DNA of 6,446 nucleotides from Meishania sp964351985 (lineage in GTDB: Bacteria; Bacteroidota; Bacteroidia; Flavobacteriales; Flavobacteriaceae), in contig CAYGPR010000090.1 of assembly GCA_964351985.1 (NCBI GenBank), positions 1 to 6,446 on the forward strand, in the 5' to 3' direction. Position numbers and translations under genes: made by a program. Below the pieces are notes generated by a model. The model did no database searches, had not been told where the DNA came from, and saw nothing but the letters and a program-made list of their open reading frames with translations. Positions 1-6,446 of the stretch are shown piece after piece; the first letter of the stretch is position 1, and each line of letters opens with the position of its first letter.

Positions 1-339
1 CTTAAAAATTTTATCATTGTAGGAAAACGTTTTGGCTCCTTTCCAACTCATGGGAGATGCTTTTTCTATTTCCGGAATTTTGTCTTTTAACTCCCTGTAA
101 AGCACCGCTGGTGTGAAGTAACCTGCATCTATTCTTCCCTCAAAGATTTGTCTTTGATACACCGAATACAGCCGATCTATATTTTCATGATACTTGTCAA
201 CAGCCAGCTCGTCCGACACCCAAAGATAGATGAGCAAGCTACAAAGCAGACCTGTGGCCAAGCCAACAATGTTAAGAATCGAAAACACCTTGTTCTTAAC
301 AATGTTTCTCCAGGCTATTTTCAATTGATTTTTAAACAT
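1..339 (-). CDS. ABC transporter permease (MacB/FtsX type), N-terminal part, runs off window (P4)
   Basis: This is the first 113 residues of an inner-membrane ABC permease; the frame is open to the window edge, so the 3' end is missing. It opens with MFKNQLKIAWRN, the same start signature as the two upstream paralogs, which fixes the ATG at 337-339. A hydrophobic helix follows at about residues 18-42 and ends in LWVSDELAVDKYH, the usual junction between TM1 and the first periplasmic MacB-like core domain; residues 43-113 are the start of that domain. The piece resembles P2 (WVSDELMVDKFH, then a PEIEKA/PEVEKA stretch) more than P3 (WVLDEFTFNKYH). It lies 26 bp after the P3 stop, with no Shine-Dalgarno sequence, and is presumably co-transcribed and translated from the same mRNA. 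By family it should be about 800 residues and act with a separate ATPase. The substrate is unknown. Confidence 0.9.
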   Translation of the reverse strand, partial: MFKNQLKIAWRNIVKNKVFSILNIVGLATGLLCSLLIYLWVSDELAVDKYHENIDRLYSVYQRQIFEGRIDAGYFTPAVLYRELKDKIPEIEKASPMSWKGAKTFSYNDKIFK

Positions 340-386
340 GGTTCTCGTTTTTTTGATTTGATGTTTTACTCCGTCCTTAAACTTTT
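326..386 (-). repeat. Junction block P3/P4, near-identical to the P1/P2 junction
   Basis: This is the second copy of the 60-bp junction: the end of P3 (KSLRTE, stop), a 26-bp spacer beginning AACATCAAATC and ending CGAGAACC, and the first codons of P4. The A run in the spacer is one base longer than in the 5183-5242 copy and the base before the final C differs. It probably reflects ancestral duplication of a two-gene unit, possibly with selection on the ribosome-binding region. Confidence 0.8.
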
Positions 387-1691
387 AACGGGGTTTACGT
401 TTGCAGCCCTAATTGCTTGAAAACTTACAGTTAGTAATGTAATCAGTAATGCACCCAAAATAGCCAATCCAAAGATCCACCACGAGATTTCCATTCGGTA
501 CTCATAGCTCTCTAGCCATCGACCCATAAAATGATAGGCAATAGGAATTGCTATCAACCCGGATATCAGCACTAATATGATAAAGTCTTTCGATAACATT
601 CTCCAAAGGTTGAGTACCGATGCACCCAACACTTTTCGTACCCCGATTTCCTTAGTGCGCTGTTCGGCCACGTAGGAGGCCAATCCGAAAAGCCCCAAGC
701 AACTTATCAAGATGGCCAAGATCGTGAAAACACCCGCTAAATTCCCTAACCGTTGTTCGGATTCGAATTTATCGGTGTATACTTGGTCAACAAATTTGTA
801 AGTGAAATTGGCCGAGGGCACTACTTGGGCAAATACACCTTCTATTTTCGATATTGCAGTATTGACCGAAGCCTCAGGCTTTATTCTGATATTAATAAAA
901 GATGTACCTGTATAGCTGATTGAAAAGATGGCCTGATGCACAGGCTCATATGGGGATTCCATTATCATGTCCTTGGTCACCCCTATAATCTTAAATTGCC
1001 GGTCATCCACGGCACTTCGGGTAATAATAGTTCCGACCGGATCCTCAAGTCCCATATACTTTACGGCCGTTTCGTTAACTACCAGGGCCAGTGAATCGGA
1101 AGCCAATTCCCGATAAAAATCCCTGCCTTCAACAAATTGCCAGCCTACGGTTTTTCCATAGTCGTGGGTAACCTTGAGTGTGGAAAAGTTAGTATCCCTA
1201 TTCGGGTCTTTTCCAGGCCAATCAAATCCCCCTCCTTTAGAGTATACACCTGTAATCGGGGAAGATGATTCTGCCATTTCTTCCACAACACCAGTATTTT
1301 TCAGTTCGGCACGCAGCAGATTATATTTTCCCCTAAATCCCGGATCGTTCATTTCGACCATTAGCAGATTGTTGCGGTCATACCCTGCGGGACGGTCTTG
1401 GGTAAACTGTACCTGTTTGAAAACCACTACGGTACCTATGGCTAACATTATGGAAACCGCAAATTGAAATGCAACTAGAAACTTTCTTGGAGCAGTTGCG
1501 AACCGACCGGCCCTAAAACTTCCCTTTAAAACCTTGACGGGTGTAAATGAGGATAGATATAGCGCTGGGTAACTACCTGCTAATAGTCCGGTAAACAAGG
1601 TAAAGGACAGAATGGCGGTCCAAAATATCGGATTGTTCCATGGAATGGACATGCTTTTTCCAGCCAGTTCATTGAACCATGGCAATGACAT
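366..1691 (-). CDS. C-terminal fragment of the frameshifted ABC permease P3
   Basis: This is the second part of P3, read from the ATG at 1689-1691, which overlaps the stop of the N-terminal fragment (TAATG). It would give 441 residues: TM4 at about 22-46 with GSYPALYLSSFTP, TM5 at 69-91, the second periplasmic domain at 92-313 with FDWPGKDP, TM6 at 319-339 (ILISCLGLFGLASY), coupling motif RTKEIGVRKVLGAS at 345-358, TM7 at 369-386, TM8 at 402-424 and the tail NPVKSLRTE. The frame stays open upstream to 1901, but residues encoded there are hydrophilic and unlike the family, so a start that far upstream is unlikely. The protein is close to P1, especially over the last 120 residues. Whether it is translated at all depends on reinitiation, frameshifting, or the break being a sequencing artefact. 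Confidence 0.65.
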   Translation of the reverse strand: MSLPWFNELAGKSMSIPWNNPIFWTAILSFTLFTGLLAGSYPALYLSSFTPVKVLKGSFRAGRFATAPRKFLVAFQFAVSIMLAIGTVVVFKQVQFTQDRPAGYDRNNLLMVEMNDPGFRGKYNLLRAELKNTGVVEEMAESSSPITGVYSKGGGFDWPGKDPNRDTNFSTLKVTHDYGKTVGWQFVEGRDFYRELASDSLALVVNETAVKYMGLEDPVGTIITRSAVDDRQFKIIGVTKDMIMESPYEPVHQAIFSISYTGTSFINIRIKPEASVNTAISKIEGVFAQVVPSANFTYKFVDQVYTDKFESEQRLGNLAGVFTILAILISCLGLFGLASYVAEQRTKEIGVRKVLGASVLNLWRMLSKDFIILVLISGLIAIPIAYHFMGRWLESYEYRMEISWWIFGLAILGALLITLLTVSFQAIRAANVNPVKSLRTE

Positions 1692-1706
1692 TAAAACCAA
1701 TAAAAA
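1689..1706 (-). other. Frameshift site (A5 tract) followed by TAATG stop/start overlap
   Basis: The coding strand reads GGCTTTTTATTGG and then, a few bases on, TTTTAATGTC. One extra T in the T5 run (A5 at 1702-1706 on the plus strand) restores the permease frame. Without it, translation stops at TAA (1693-1691), whose last A is the first base of an ATG (1691-1689) in the downstream frame. A one-base stop/start overlap is a common arrangement for translational coupling in bacteria. I see no Shine-Dalgarno sequence before this ATG. The exact indel position could be anywhere between about 1702 and 1740, but the A5 site gives the best gap-free match to P2. Confidence 0.75.
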
Positions 1707-2779
1707 GCCAAAATCAAAGCAAAAAATGAGACTAATAGTGACTCGCTCAAGAATTGATGCACTAATTGTTTCTTTTTGGAACCTACCGTTTTGCGAATAC
1801 CTACCTCCTTGGCCCGTTTCTCGGATCTCGCTGTACTGAGATTCATGAAATTGATGCATGCTAGAAATAGGACGAATATGCCAATGGCAATAAAAAGCCA
1901 AACAAAAGTGATACGGCCTCCAGTGGCGACTCCCTGCTCAAAATCGGAATAGAGATGCCACTTGTCCATCGGGTGCATAAACAGTTGAGGCTCTTGATTT
2001 TTAGCAATATTACTATAGGTTTTTGGTGCATAATCAATATAAAAATCATTAAGGGCTCTATCGACCGTATTGAAATCTACCCCCTCCTTCAGTTGCACGA
2101 AAAGCATAAAGGAATAACTGTCCCAGATATCTTTTGACTCGGCTATAAATTCCTGTTGCCAAGATTCGAAGAGTTCCCAGTTCGCAAAGAATTCAACGTT
2201 TTCGAATCGGGTATTTTTTGGAAGGTCTTTATAGATTCCTGTAACCACCACATCCATTTCGTTGTCCATTTTTAAGGCCTTCCCTATTGGATTTTCCTTT
2301 CCAAATATTGTCTCCGCGGTAGACTCGGATAACACAATGGAATTTAATTCTTCTAGACTCTCATGGGAACCCTTGACCATTTCAAGAGAAAACATTTCCA
2401 ATGCACCTTTTTCTATCAATTCGCCAGTTTTTGTAAATCCCTCAGAACCGATATTTAGAGTGTAATCGCCAATCCACCAAGCCCTAAGAACTTTCTCAAA
2501 ATATTCTGAATAATTTTCTTTAAGATATGTTCCGGTAACATACATCAAAGCGTCCTGTGCATTCATTTCCCCGCTATCAGGATTTATTGACCTATGATAG
2601 ATCGATGCAATGCGATCATGGTTTTTATGATATTTATTAAATGTAAACTCGTCGAGGACCCATAGCCCAATCATGATGACCACAGCCATACCCAGAGCAA
2701 GACCGCCTATGTTTATGGCAGAATACCCCTTGCTCCTCTTTAGGTTACGCCAAGCTATTTTTAGATAGTTTTTGAACAT
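1691..2779 (-). CDS. N-terminal fragment of the frameshifted ABC permease P3
   Basis: This 362-residue frame holds the first module of P3 up to the frameshift. TM1 is at about residues 19-41, a periplasmic MacB-like core domain at 42-290, TM2 at 292-316 (ending CINFMNLSTAR, identical to P2), and a cytoplasmic coupling segment at about 322-345 (AKEVGIRKTVGSKKK). Most of TM3 follows from about 346, then an early stop. Only the last three residues (YWF) are out of frame; the natural sequence would continue into LLVLMSLPWFN. The fragment lacks TM4 and the whole second module. On its own it would be a three-helix protein with one periplasmic domain. The ATG at 2777-2779 is supported by the start signature shared with P2 and P4. 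There is no recognisable Shine-Dalgarno sequence, only an A-rich leader. Confidence 0.75.
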   Translation of the reverse strand: MFKNYLKIAWRNLKRSKGYSAINIGGLALGMAVVIMIGLWVLDEFTFNKYHKNHDRIASIYHRSINPDSGEMNAQDALMYVTGTYLKENYSEYFEKVLRAWWIGDYTLNIGSEGFTKTGELIEKGALEMFSLEMVKGSHESLEELNSIVLSESTAETIFGKENPIGKALKMDNEMDVVVTGIYKDLPKNTRFENVEFFANWELFESWQQEFIAESKDIWDSYSFMLFVQLKEGVDFNTVDRALNDFYIDYAPKTYSNIAKNQEPQLFMHPMDKWHLYSDFEQGVATGGRITFVWLFIAIGIFVLFLACINFMNLSTARSEKRAKEVGIRKTVGSKKKQLVHQFLSESLLVSFFALILAFYWF

Positions 2780-2814
2780 GGTTTTGTTTTTTATTTATTG
2801 ATGCTTTTTCTATT
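2780..2814 (-). other. P2/P3 spacer, diverged A-rich leader
   Basis: This is the longest spacer in the window (35 bp). On the coding strand it reads AATAGAAAAAGCATCAATAA, then an A-rich run ending ACAAAACC before the P3 ATG. It shares only CATCAA and the A-rich run with the other two spacers and has about ten extra bases after the P2 stop. There is no Shine-Dalgarno sequence, no inverted repeat and no TAnnTTTG promoter element, so it looks like a within-operon leader only. Confidence 0.6.
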
Positions 2815-5196
2815 TTATTCCGTTCGCAAACTTTTAACCGGGTTTGCATTGGCTGCTTTTAGTGCTTGAAAACTGATTGTAGCCAAAGCGATAAGAGTAG
2901 TCAATGCTCCGGCTAGGACAAAAACGGCCCATCCAATTTCGATTCTATATGCAAATTGCAAAAGCCAATCCTTCATTAGATACCAAGCAATGGGGGAGGC
3001 AATCAGTATGGAAAGTAATACGAGCTTTATAAAATCGGAGGATAACAGCTTTAATATTCCGAACGAGGAAGATCCCAAAACCTTTCTAATACCGATTTCC
3101 TTAATACGCATTTCCGTATTAAAAGCCGCAAGTCCGAATAGGCCAAGACATGAAATGAATATGGCCATGTATGCGAAATAACGGGCAAGGCTTAAAATAC
3201 GCTGTTCTGAAAGATATTGCGCCTCAATGGTCTGATCCATAAAGGAAAAATTAAAGTTGTATCCCGGATTGTATTTATCATAGATGTCTTTGATACCCGC
3301 TAGAGTTTCACGCTCCGCACCTGGTTTAATTCTTACCATGGCCTTTTCCAGATTCTGGGGGGTATACCTAAAAACAATCGGCGAAATCGTCTGCATTACA
3401 GACGCGGTATGGAAGTCCTTCATCACACCTAGGATGGTTTTGTCCTCTCCCCAAAGTTGTACTTTAGAACCAACCGGATTTTTCAGCCCCATTAGACGTA
3501 TAGCTTCTTCGTTGAACAATAAATACGATTCTGGAGAACCAAGATTTTTGTTGAAACTCTGACCTTCTGCCATTTCTATATTTAATGTACCGACAAGTTT
3601 TTCATCTATCCCCCGTAAAATAAAATCGATATTGGCTTCTTCATCTATGCCCGGCCAATCAATTCCATAGGTCGATGAACCACCGTCTTCACGAACAATC
3701 GTTTCGCTTATTCCACCTACCCTTGTTACACCATTAATTGTTTCCAATTGCTTGAAGAGCAATTCCGGATCTTGAAAAGCCTTGCCCTCAAGGTCGATTT
3801 GAATTAGGTTGTCTTTTTCGTATCCCATAGGTTTTGTAAAAGCATAGTCAATTTGCTTGCCAATGACCAATACCGATATAATCAATACCAGTGATACCAT
3901 GAATTGAAATACGACCATTCCCTTTCTAATGAACAATTCTCCCCATTTGCTTTGAAATTTACCCTTTAAGGTTGCCAAAGGACTGAACCCGGAAAGATAA
4001 AAAGCCGGATAACTACCAGAGAGCAATCCGGTAAAAAGTGCGACGAGGAAGACTATCAGGGCATCATACAAAGTGAACTGAAAACCAACTTCTTTTCCGG
4101 TTATAAAGTTGAAGGCCGGAATAAGCATAATGACCAAAATAATTGCGACCAGTAACGAAAGAAAAGTCAGGAACAAAGATTCGATCAAAAATTGAGCGAT
4201 TAGATTTTTTTTGGTCCCCCCAATAGTTTTTTTGATTCCTATTTCCTTAAACCGTCTTGAGACACGTGCCGTAGAAAGATTCATGAAATTGATACAGGCA
4301 ATTAAGAGCACTAATATGGCTATTAAAGAAAACAGCTTAACGTAGGTAATTCTTCCACCACTTTGAATACCATTTTCATAGTTACCCTTTAAATATGCAT
4401 CTGTAAATTTTCTTGTGAAAAGACTAAAGGAAGTATACTCATCGTACTTGGAAATGAAGTTTTCTATTTTTTTATCAAAAGCGGCAAGATCCACATTCGG
4501 CGATAATAGAACATAAGTGTCAGGGCCTTCGTTGGACCATACTTGACCATTGGTCCAAATGTCTTCCAACAATTTTTGCTTGGTAGCTACGTAGTCAAAC
4601 TTCAATGTAGAACCATTCGGCACATCTTTGAAAATCCCTGTTACTTTGGCAATGGCTTTTTCTCCAAAAATATCGTATTCCACTTCTTGATTGATGGCCT
4701 TTTTTACAGATCCAAATAACTTAATGGCAAAGTTTTCGGAGATTACAATGGCATCCTTATCCAACAAGGCTTGTGAGGATGACCCATAAATCAATGGAAA
4801 AGTAAATACCTCAAAAAAAGTTGTTTCAGCGAACAATCCTTCCGTTTTGAATAGGTTTTCATCATTTTTAAAGGTAACCTCCGTTCCTAACTTCCCAAGG
4901 TCCATGACGGTAACGGCCTTTTCGACTTCTGGTAAATCTTTCTCTAGGGCATCAGCAAGTGGGCCTTGGGTGTGATCGTGAATCCTGATTTCACCATTTT
5001 CAGTACTTTTTTCCATAATCTGATAGAGCTGCTCGTCATTGGCATGAAATTTATCAACCATAAGTTCATCGGATACCCAGAAATAAATGAGGAAGGCACC
5101 GGCCAAACCTGTAGAAAGCCCCAAAATGTTCAACATTGAAAACATGGGGTTTCTTTTGAGATTTCGCCAGGCGATTTTTAGATGATTTTTTAACAT
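2815..5196 (-). CDS. ABC transporter permease, two MacB/FtsX-type modules (P2, complete)
   Basis: This complete 793-residue inner-membrane permease is of the MacB/LolC mechanotransmission class. Module 1: TM1 at about 18-42, periplasmic MacB-like core 43-282, TM2 285-308 (ending CINFMNLSTAR), coupling segment 314-340 with KEIGIKKTIGG, TM3 341-362, TM4 376-400 with GSYPAFYLSGFSPL. Module 2: TM5 423-446, second periplasmic domain 447-668 with IDWPGIDEE, TM6 672-692 (FISCLGLFGLAAF), coupling motif RIKEIGIRKVLGSS 697-710, TM7 722-742, TM8 755-776, tail NPVKSLRTE. It has no Walker motifs, so it needs a separate ATPase, not found here. With two fused units, one chain could form the pseudo-dimer that MacB makes from two. 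The start is fixed by MLKNHLKIAWRN. It follows P1 by 25 bp. It differs from P1 and P3 in having VMKDFH, not VxxxM...SPY, in the second periplasmic domain. Substrate unknown; export of a toxic compound or peptide is a family-level guess. Confidence 0.93.
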   Translation of the reverse strand: MLKNHLKIAWRNLKRNPMFSMLNILGLSTGLAGAFLIYFWVSDELMVDKFHANDEQLYQIMEKSTENGEIRIHDHTQGPLADALEKDLPEVEKAVTVMDLGKLGTEVTFKNDENLFKTEGLFAETTFFEVFTFPLIYGSSSQALLDKDAIVISENFAIKLFGSVKKAINQEVEYDIFGEKAIAKVTGIFKDVPNGSTLKFDYVATKQKLLEDIWTNGQVWSNEGPDTYVLLSPNVDLAAFDKKIENFISKYDEYTSFSLFTRKFTDAYLKGNYENGIQSGGRITYVKLFSLIAILVLLIACINFMNLSTARVSRRFKEIGIKKTIGGTKKNLIAQFLIESLFLTFLSLLVAIILVIMLIPAFNFITGKEVGFQFTLYDALIVFLVALFTGLLSGSYPAFYLSGFSPLATLKGKFQSKWGELFIRKGMVVFQFMVSLVLIISVLVIGKQIDYAFTKPMGYEKDNLIQIDLEGKAFQDPELLFKQLETINGVTRVGGISETIVREDGGSSTYGIDWPGIDEEANIDFILRGIDEKLVGTLNIEMAEGQSFNKNLGSPESYLLFNEEAIRLMGLKNPVGSKVQLWGEDKTILGVMKDFHTASVMQTISPIVFRYTPQNLEKAMVRIKPGAERETLAGIKDIYDKYNPGYNFNFSFMDQTIEAQYLSEQRILSLARYFAYMAIFISCLGLFGLAAFNTEMRIKEIGIRKVLGSSSFGILKLLSSDFIKLVLLSILIASPIAWYLMKDWLLQFAYRIEIGWAVFVLAGALTTLIALATISFQALKAANANPVKSLRTE

Positions 5197-5242
5197 GATT
5201 CTCGTTTTTTGATTTGATGTTTTATTCAGTCCTTAAACTTTT
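5183..5242 (-). repeat. Junction block P1/P2, near-identical to the P3/P4 junction
   Basis: This block runs from AAAAGTTTAAGGAC at the end of P1, through the stop and the 25-bp spacer (AACATCAAATC, an A run, CGAGAATC), into ATGTTAAAAAATCA of P2. It matches 326-386 with about four substitutions and one A-run length change. No hairpin terminator or Bacteroidota-type promoter (TTTG / TAnnTTTG) is visible on the coding strand. The spacer is A-rich, which fits translation starts in Bacteroidota that do not use a Shine-Dalgarno sequence. Confidence 0.8.
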
Positions 5243-6446
5243 TATTGGATTGGCTCTAGCTACTTTTATAGCCTGAAAACTAACCGTAAAAATGGTAATA
5301 GAGATTGCACCTAAAACGGCCACTACAAAAACCCACCAGGAAATCTCAACATTATACTCGTATTTCTGCAACCACCGCCCCATAAAGTACTGTGCGACCG
5401 GAATGGCGATTATACATGAAATGAGTACCAACATCACAAAATCCTTGGAAAGCATTTTCCATAGATTATAGACCGAAGCGCCCAAAACCTTGCGCACTCC
5501 AATTTCCTTCGTTCGCTGTTCTGCGACAAAAGAGGCAAGGCCGAAAAGACCAAGGCAACTTATAAAAATCGCAAGCAGTGCGAAAAAGGTAACCAGTTTA
5601 CCGATACGAGCTTCGTAATCGAACTTTCTAGCATATTCCTGATCCAGAAACCTGTAGTCGAAAGGGATAGCTGTTTCAAATTTGGAATAGACTTCCTTTA
5701 TTTGTTCAATGGCCATGGATGAAGAAACCTCTGGATTTATCTTTGCGTTCATGATATAAGGCCTCATTGTTTGTTGAACGAAAAATGTGGGCTTTGCCCT
5801 ATCGTAGGGGGATATGTTCATCATATTTTCGACGACACCTATTACTTGATATTCATTATCGCCCCAACCGACTTTTTCCCCAATGGGGTCTTCGAATCCC
5901 ATGTATTTAACTGCGGCCTCATTTAAGATAAAACCTGTTGAATCCGTTTTCATTTTCTTTGAAAAATCCCGTCCCCGCGTGATATCCCAACCGATAAGGT
6001 TACCGAATTCCGGTGTTATACGCATCGTATAGAACTTATCGGTCATATTCGGGTCTTTGCCGCGCCATTCAAGACCGCCGTTGGTATTATAAATATTGCC
6101 GATTTCATGGTCGGTGGCAGCTACCTCTATTACGATACCACTTTGAATCAATTCTTGACGGATTACATCGAAGTGCTTGTTTATTTTGTCCTCTTTTAAC
6201 TCGAAGGAAACAATGTTGTTCTGATTATATCCGATAGGTCGATTTTTGGCATATTCGATTTGTTGGTAAACGATTATGGTAGCTATTACAAGAACAACGG
6301 AAACAGCGTATTGAAAGACTACCAATACCTTGCGAGGTACACTAGCAGATTTTCCCGATTTGAAACCTCCCCGGAGTGCATTCAGGGGTTTGAACGATGA
6401 CAAATAAAAAGCCGGGTAACTACCAGCTATTAGCCCTGTAATCAAG
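5222..6446 (-). CDS. ABC transporter permease (MacB/FtsX type), C-terminal part, 5' end outside window (P1)
   Basis: The window holds the last 407 or so residues of a two-module permease: the end of TM4 with LIAGSYPAFYLSSFKPL, TM5 at about residues 39-60 of the visible part, the second periplasmic domain at 61-280 with LEWRGKDPN, TM6 284-306 (FISCLGLFGLASF), coupling motif RTKEIGVRKVLGAS 311-324, TM7 335-353, TM8 368-388, and the tail NPIKSLRTE. The TTG at 6443-6445 is not a start; it encodes a leucine inside TM4, and the missing 5' part should carry the first module of about 380 residues. By eye about half the residues match P3 and more over the last 120, whereas P2 is more distant. P1 is the first visible gene of the run, so an ATPase, membrane-fusion protein or regulator may lie further upstream, outside the window. 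Confidence 0.92.
   Translation of the reverse strand, partial: LITGLIAGSYPAFYLSSFKPLNALRGGFKSGKSASVPRKVLVVFQYAVSVVLVIATIIVYQQIEYAKNRPIGYNQNNIVSFELKEDKINKHFDVIRQELIQSGIVIEVAATDHEIGNIYNTNGGLEWRGKDPNMTDKFYTMRITPEFGNLIGWDITRGRDFSKKMKTDSTGFILNEAAVKYMGFEDPIGEKVGWGDNEYQVIGVVENMMNISPYDRAKPTFFVQQTMRPYIMNAKINPEVSSSMAIEQIKEVYSKFETAIPFDYRFLDQEYARKFDYEARIGKLVTFFALLAIFISCLGLFGLASFVAEQRTKEIGVRKVLGASVYNLWKMLSKDFVMLVLISCIIAIPVAQYFMGRWLQKYEYNVEISWWVFVVAVLGAISITIFTVSFQAIKVARANPIKSLRTE

Larger units (their letters stand above)
366..2779 (-). pseudogene. ABC transporter permease interrupted by one frameshift (P3, whole locus)
   Basis: Read as one gene, this locus encodes a two-module MacB/FtsX-type permease of about 804 residues, close to the 793 of its neighbour P2. 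The frame is broken once: residues 1-359 are in one frame and the remaining 445 in another. Adding one base to the A5 tract at 1702-1706 (T5 on the coding strand) joins them. TM3 then aligns without a gap to P2: SLLVSFFALILAF plus LLVLMSLPWFN against SLFLTFLSLLVAI plus ILVIMLIPAFN. Everything else is intact: start signature MFKNYLKIAWRN, both periplasmic domains, both EVGIRK/EIGVRK coupling motifs and the terminal NPVKSLRTE. The lesion is therefore recent, a sequencing error, or tolerated because both halves are made. It sits 35 bp after P2 and 26 bp before P4, so it should be co-transcribed with them. The two parts are also listed separately. Confidence 0.8.

Noticed and set aside
148..420. 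Plus-strand open frames inside the permease genes (148-420, 1174-1467, 1612-1839, 1955-2137, 2262-2465, 2990-3181, 3284-3562, 6013-6237)
   Set aside because: All are antisense to conserved membrane-protein coding sequence, show no family resemblance or start signals, and are explained as shadows.
1702..1726. Programmed -1 ribosomal frameshifting at the T5 or T6 runs of the coding strand
   Set aside because: Neither run forms a good X XXY YYZ slippery heptamer in the zero frame: after TTT TAT the A-site tRNA would mispair on TTA. A shift at the T6 run would place Cys and Asp inside TM3. No clear downstream hairpin was noticed.
1692..1901. Upstream extension of the P3 C-terminal frame to an ATG at 1899-1901
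   Set aside because: The residues encoded there are hydrophilic, unlike the family, and overlap the well-conserved coupling segment of the other frame.
1861..2049. Small minus-strand frame of 62 codons within P3
   Set aside because: It is out of frame with conserved permease sequence and encodes no recognisable protein.
2780..2814. Internal promoter or terminator between P2 and P3
   Set aside because: The spacer has no TAnnTTTG/TTTG pair on the coding strand and no inverted repeat followed by a T run.
6443..6445. TTG as a start codon for P1
   Set aside because: It lies inside TM4 directly before ITGLIAGSYPAFYLS; P2 and P3 have leucine or phenylalanine-leucine there in mid-protein, so P1 is simply cut by the window edge.
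1..6446. Mobile element, CRISPR array, tRNA or other RNA gene
   Set aside because: No transposase or terminal repeats, no regularly spaced direct repeats and no cloverleaf were seen. The similarity between segments is explained by paralogous permease genes.

Overview
The window is a tightly packed, single-strand (minus) run of large ABC-transporter permease genes. It most likely comes from the Bacteroidota, probably a marine member of the Flavobacteriaceae. The reasons are the moderately AT-rich DNA, A-rich gene starts without a clear Shine-Dalgarno sequence, and the protein family itself: roughly 800-residue permeases with two MacB/FtsX-type halves, in tandem paralogous arrays, ending in NPVKSLRTE-like tails. 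The organism call is an inference from style, not from a marker gene.

In transcription order (right to left): P1 (6446-5222) is the C-terminal half of a permease whose 5' end lies outside the window. P2 (5196-2815) is a complete 793-residue permease. P3 (2779-366) is a permease of about 804 residues whose reading frame is broken once, near an A5 tract at 1702-1706. P4 (339-1) is the N-terminal 113 residues of another permease that runs out of the window. The spacers are 25, 35 and 26 bp, with no terminator or recognisable promoter, so P1-P4 look like one transcription unit. No stretch above 35 bp is non-coding.

Each full-length protein has the layout TM - large periplasmic domain - TM - TM - TM, repeated twice. 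This is the MacB/LolC-type permease unit fused to itself. Such proteins work with a cytoplasmic ATPase and usually with a membrane-fusion protein and outer-membrane channel, none of which is encoded here. The substrate cannot be read from the sequence.

Two things deserve attention. First, P3 is split by a one-base frameshift in its third membrane helix, and the premature stop overlaps an in-frame ATG of the downstream frame (TAATG, 1689-1693). The possible outcomes are a pseudogene, a sequencing error, or a permease made as two coupled half-proteins. Second, the P1/P2 and P3/P4 junctions are nearly identical over about 60 bp while P2/P3 differs, and P1 resembles P3 while P4 resembles P2. This suggests duplication of a two-gene A-B unit. 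I see no clearly new biological system beyond this.
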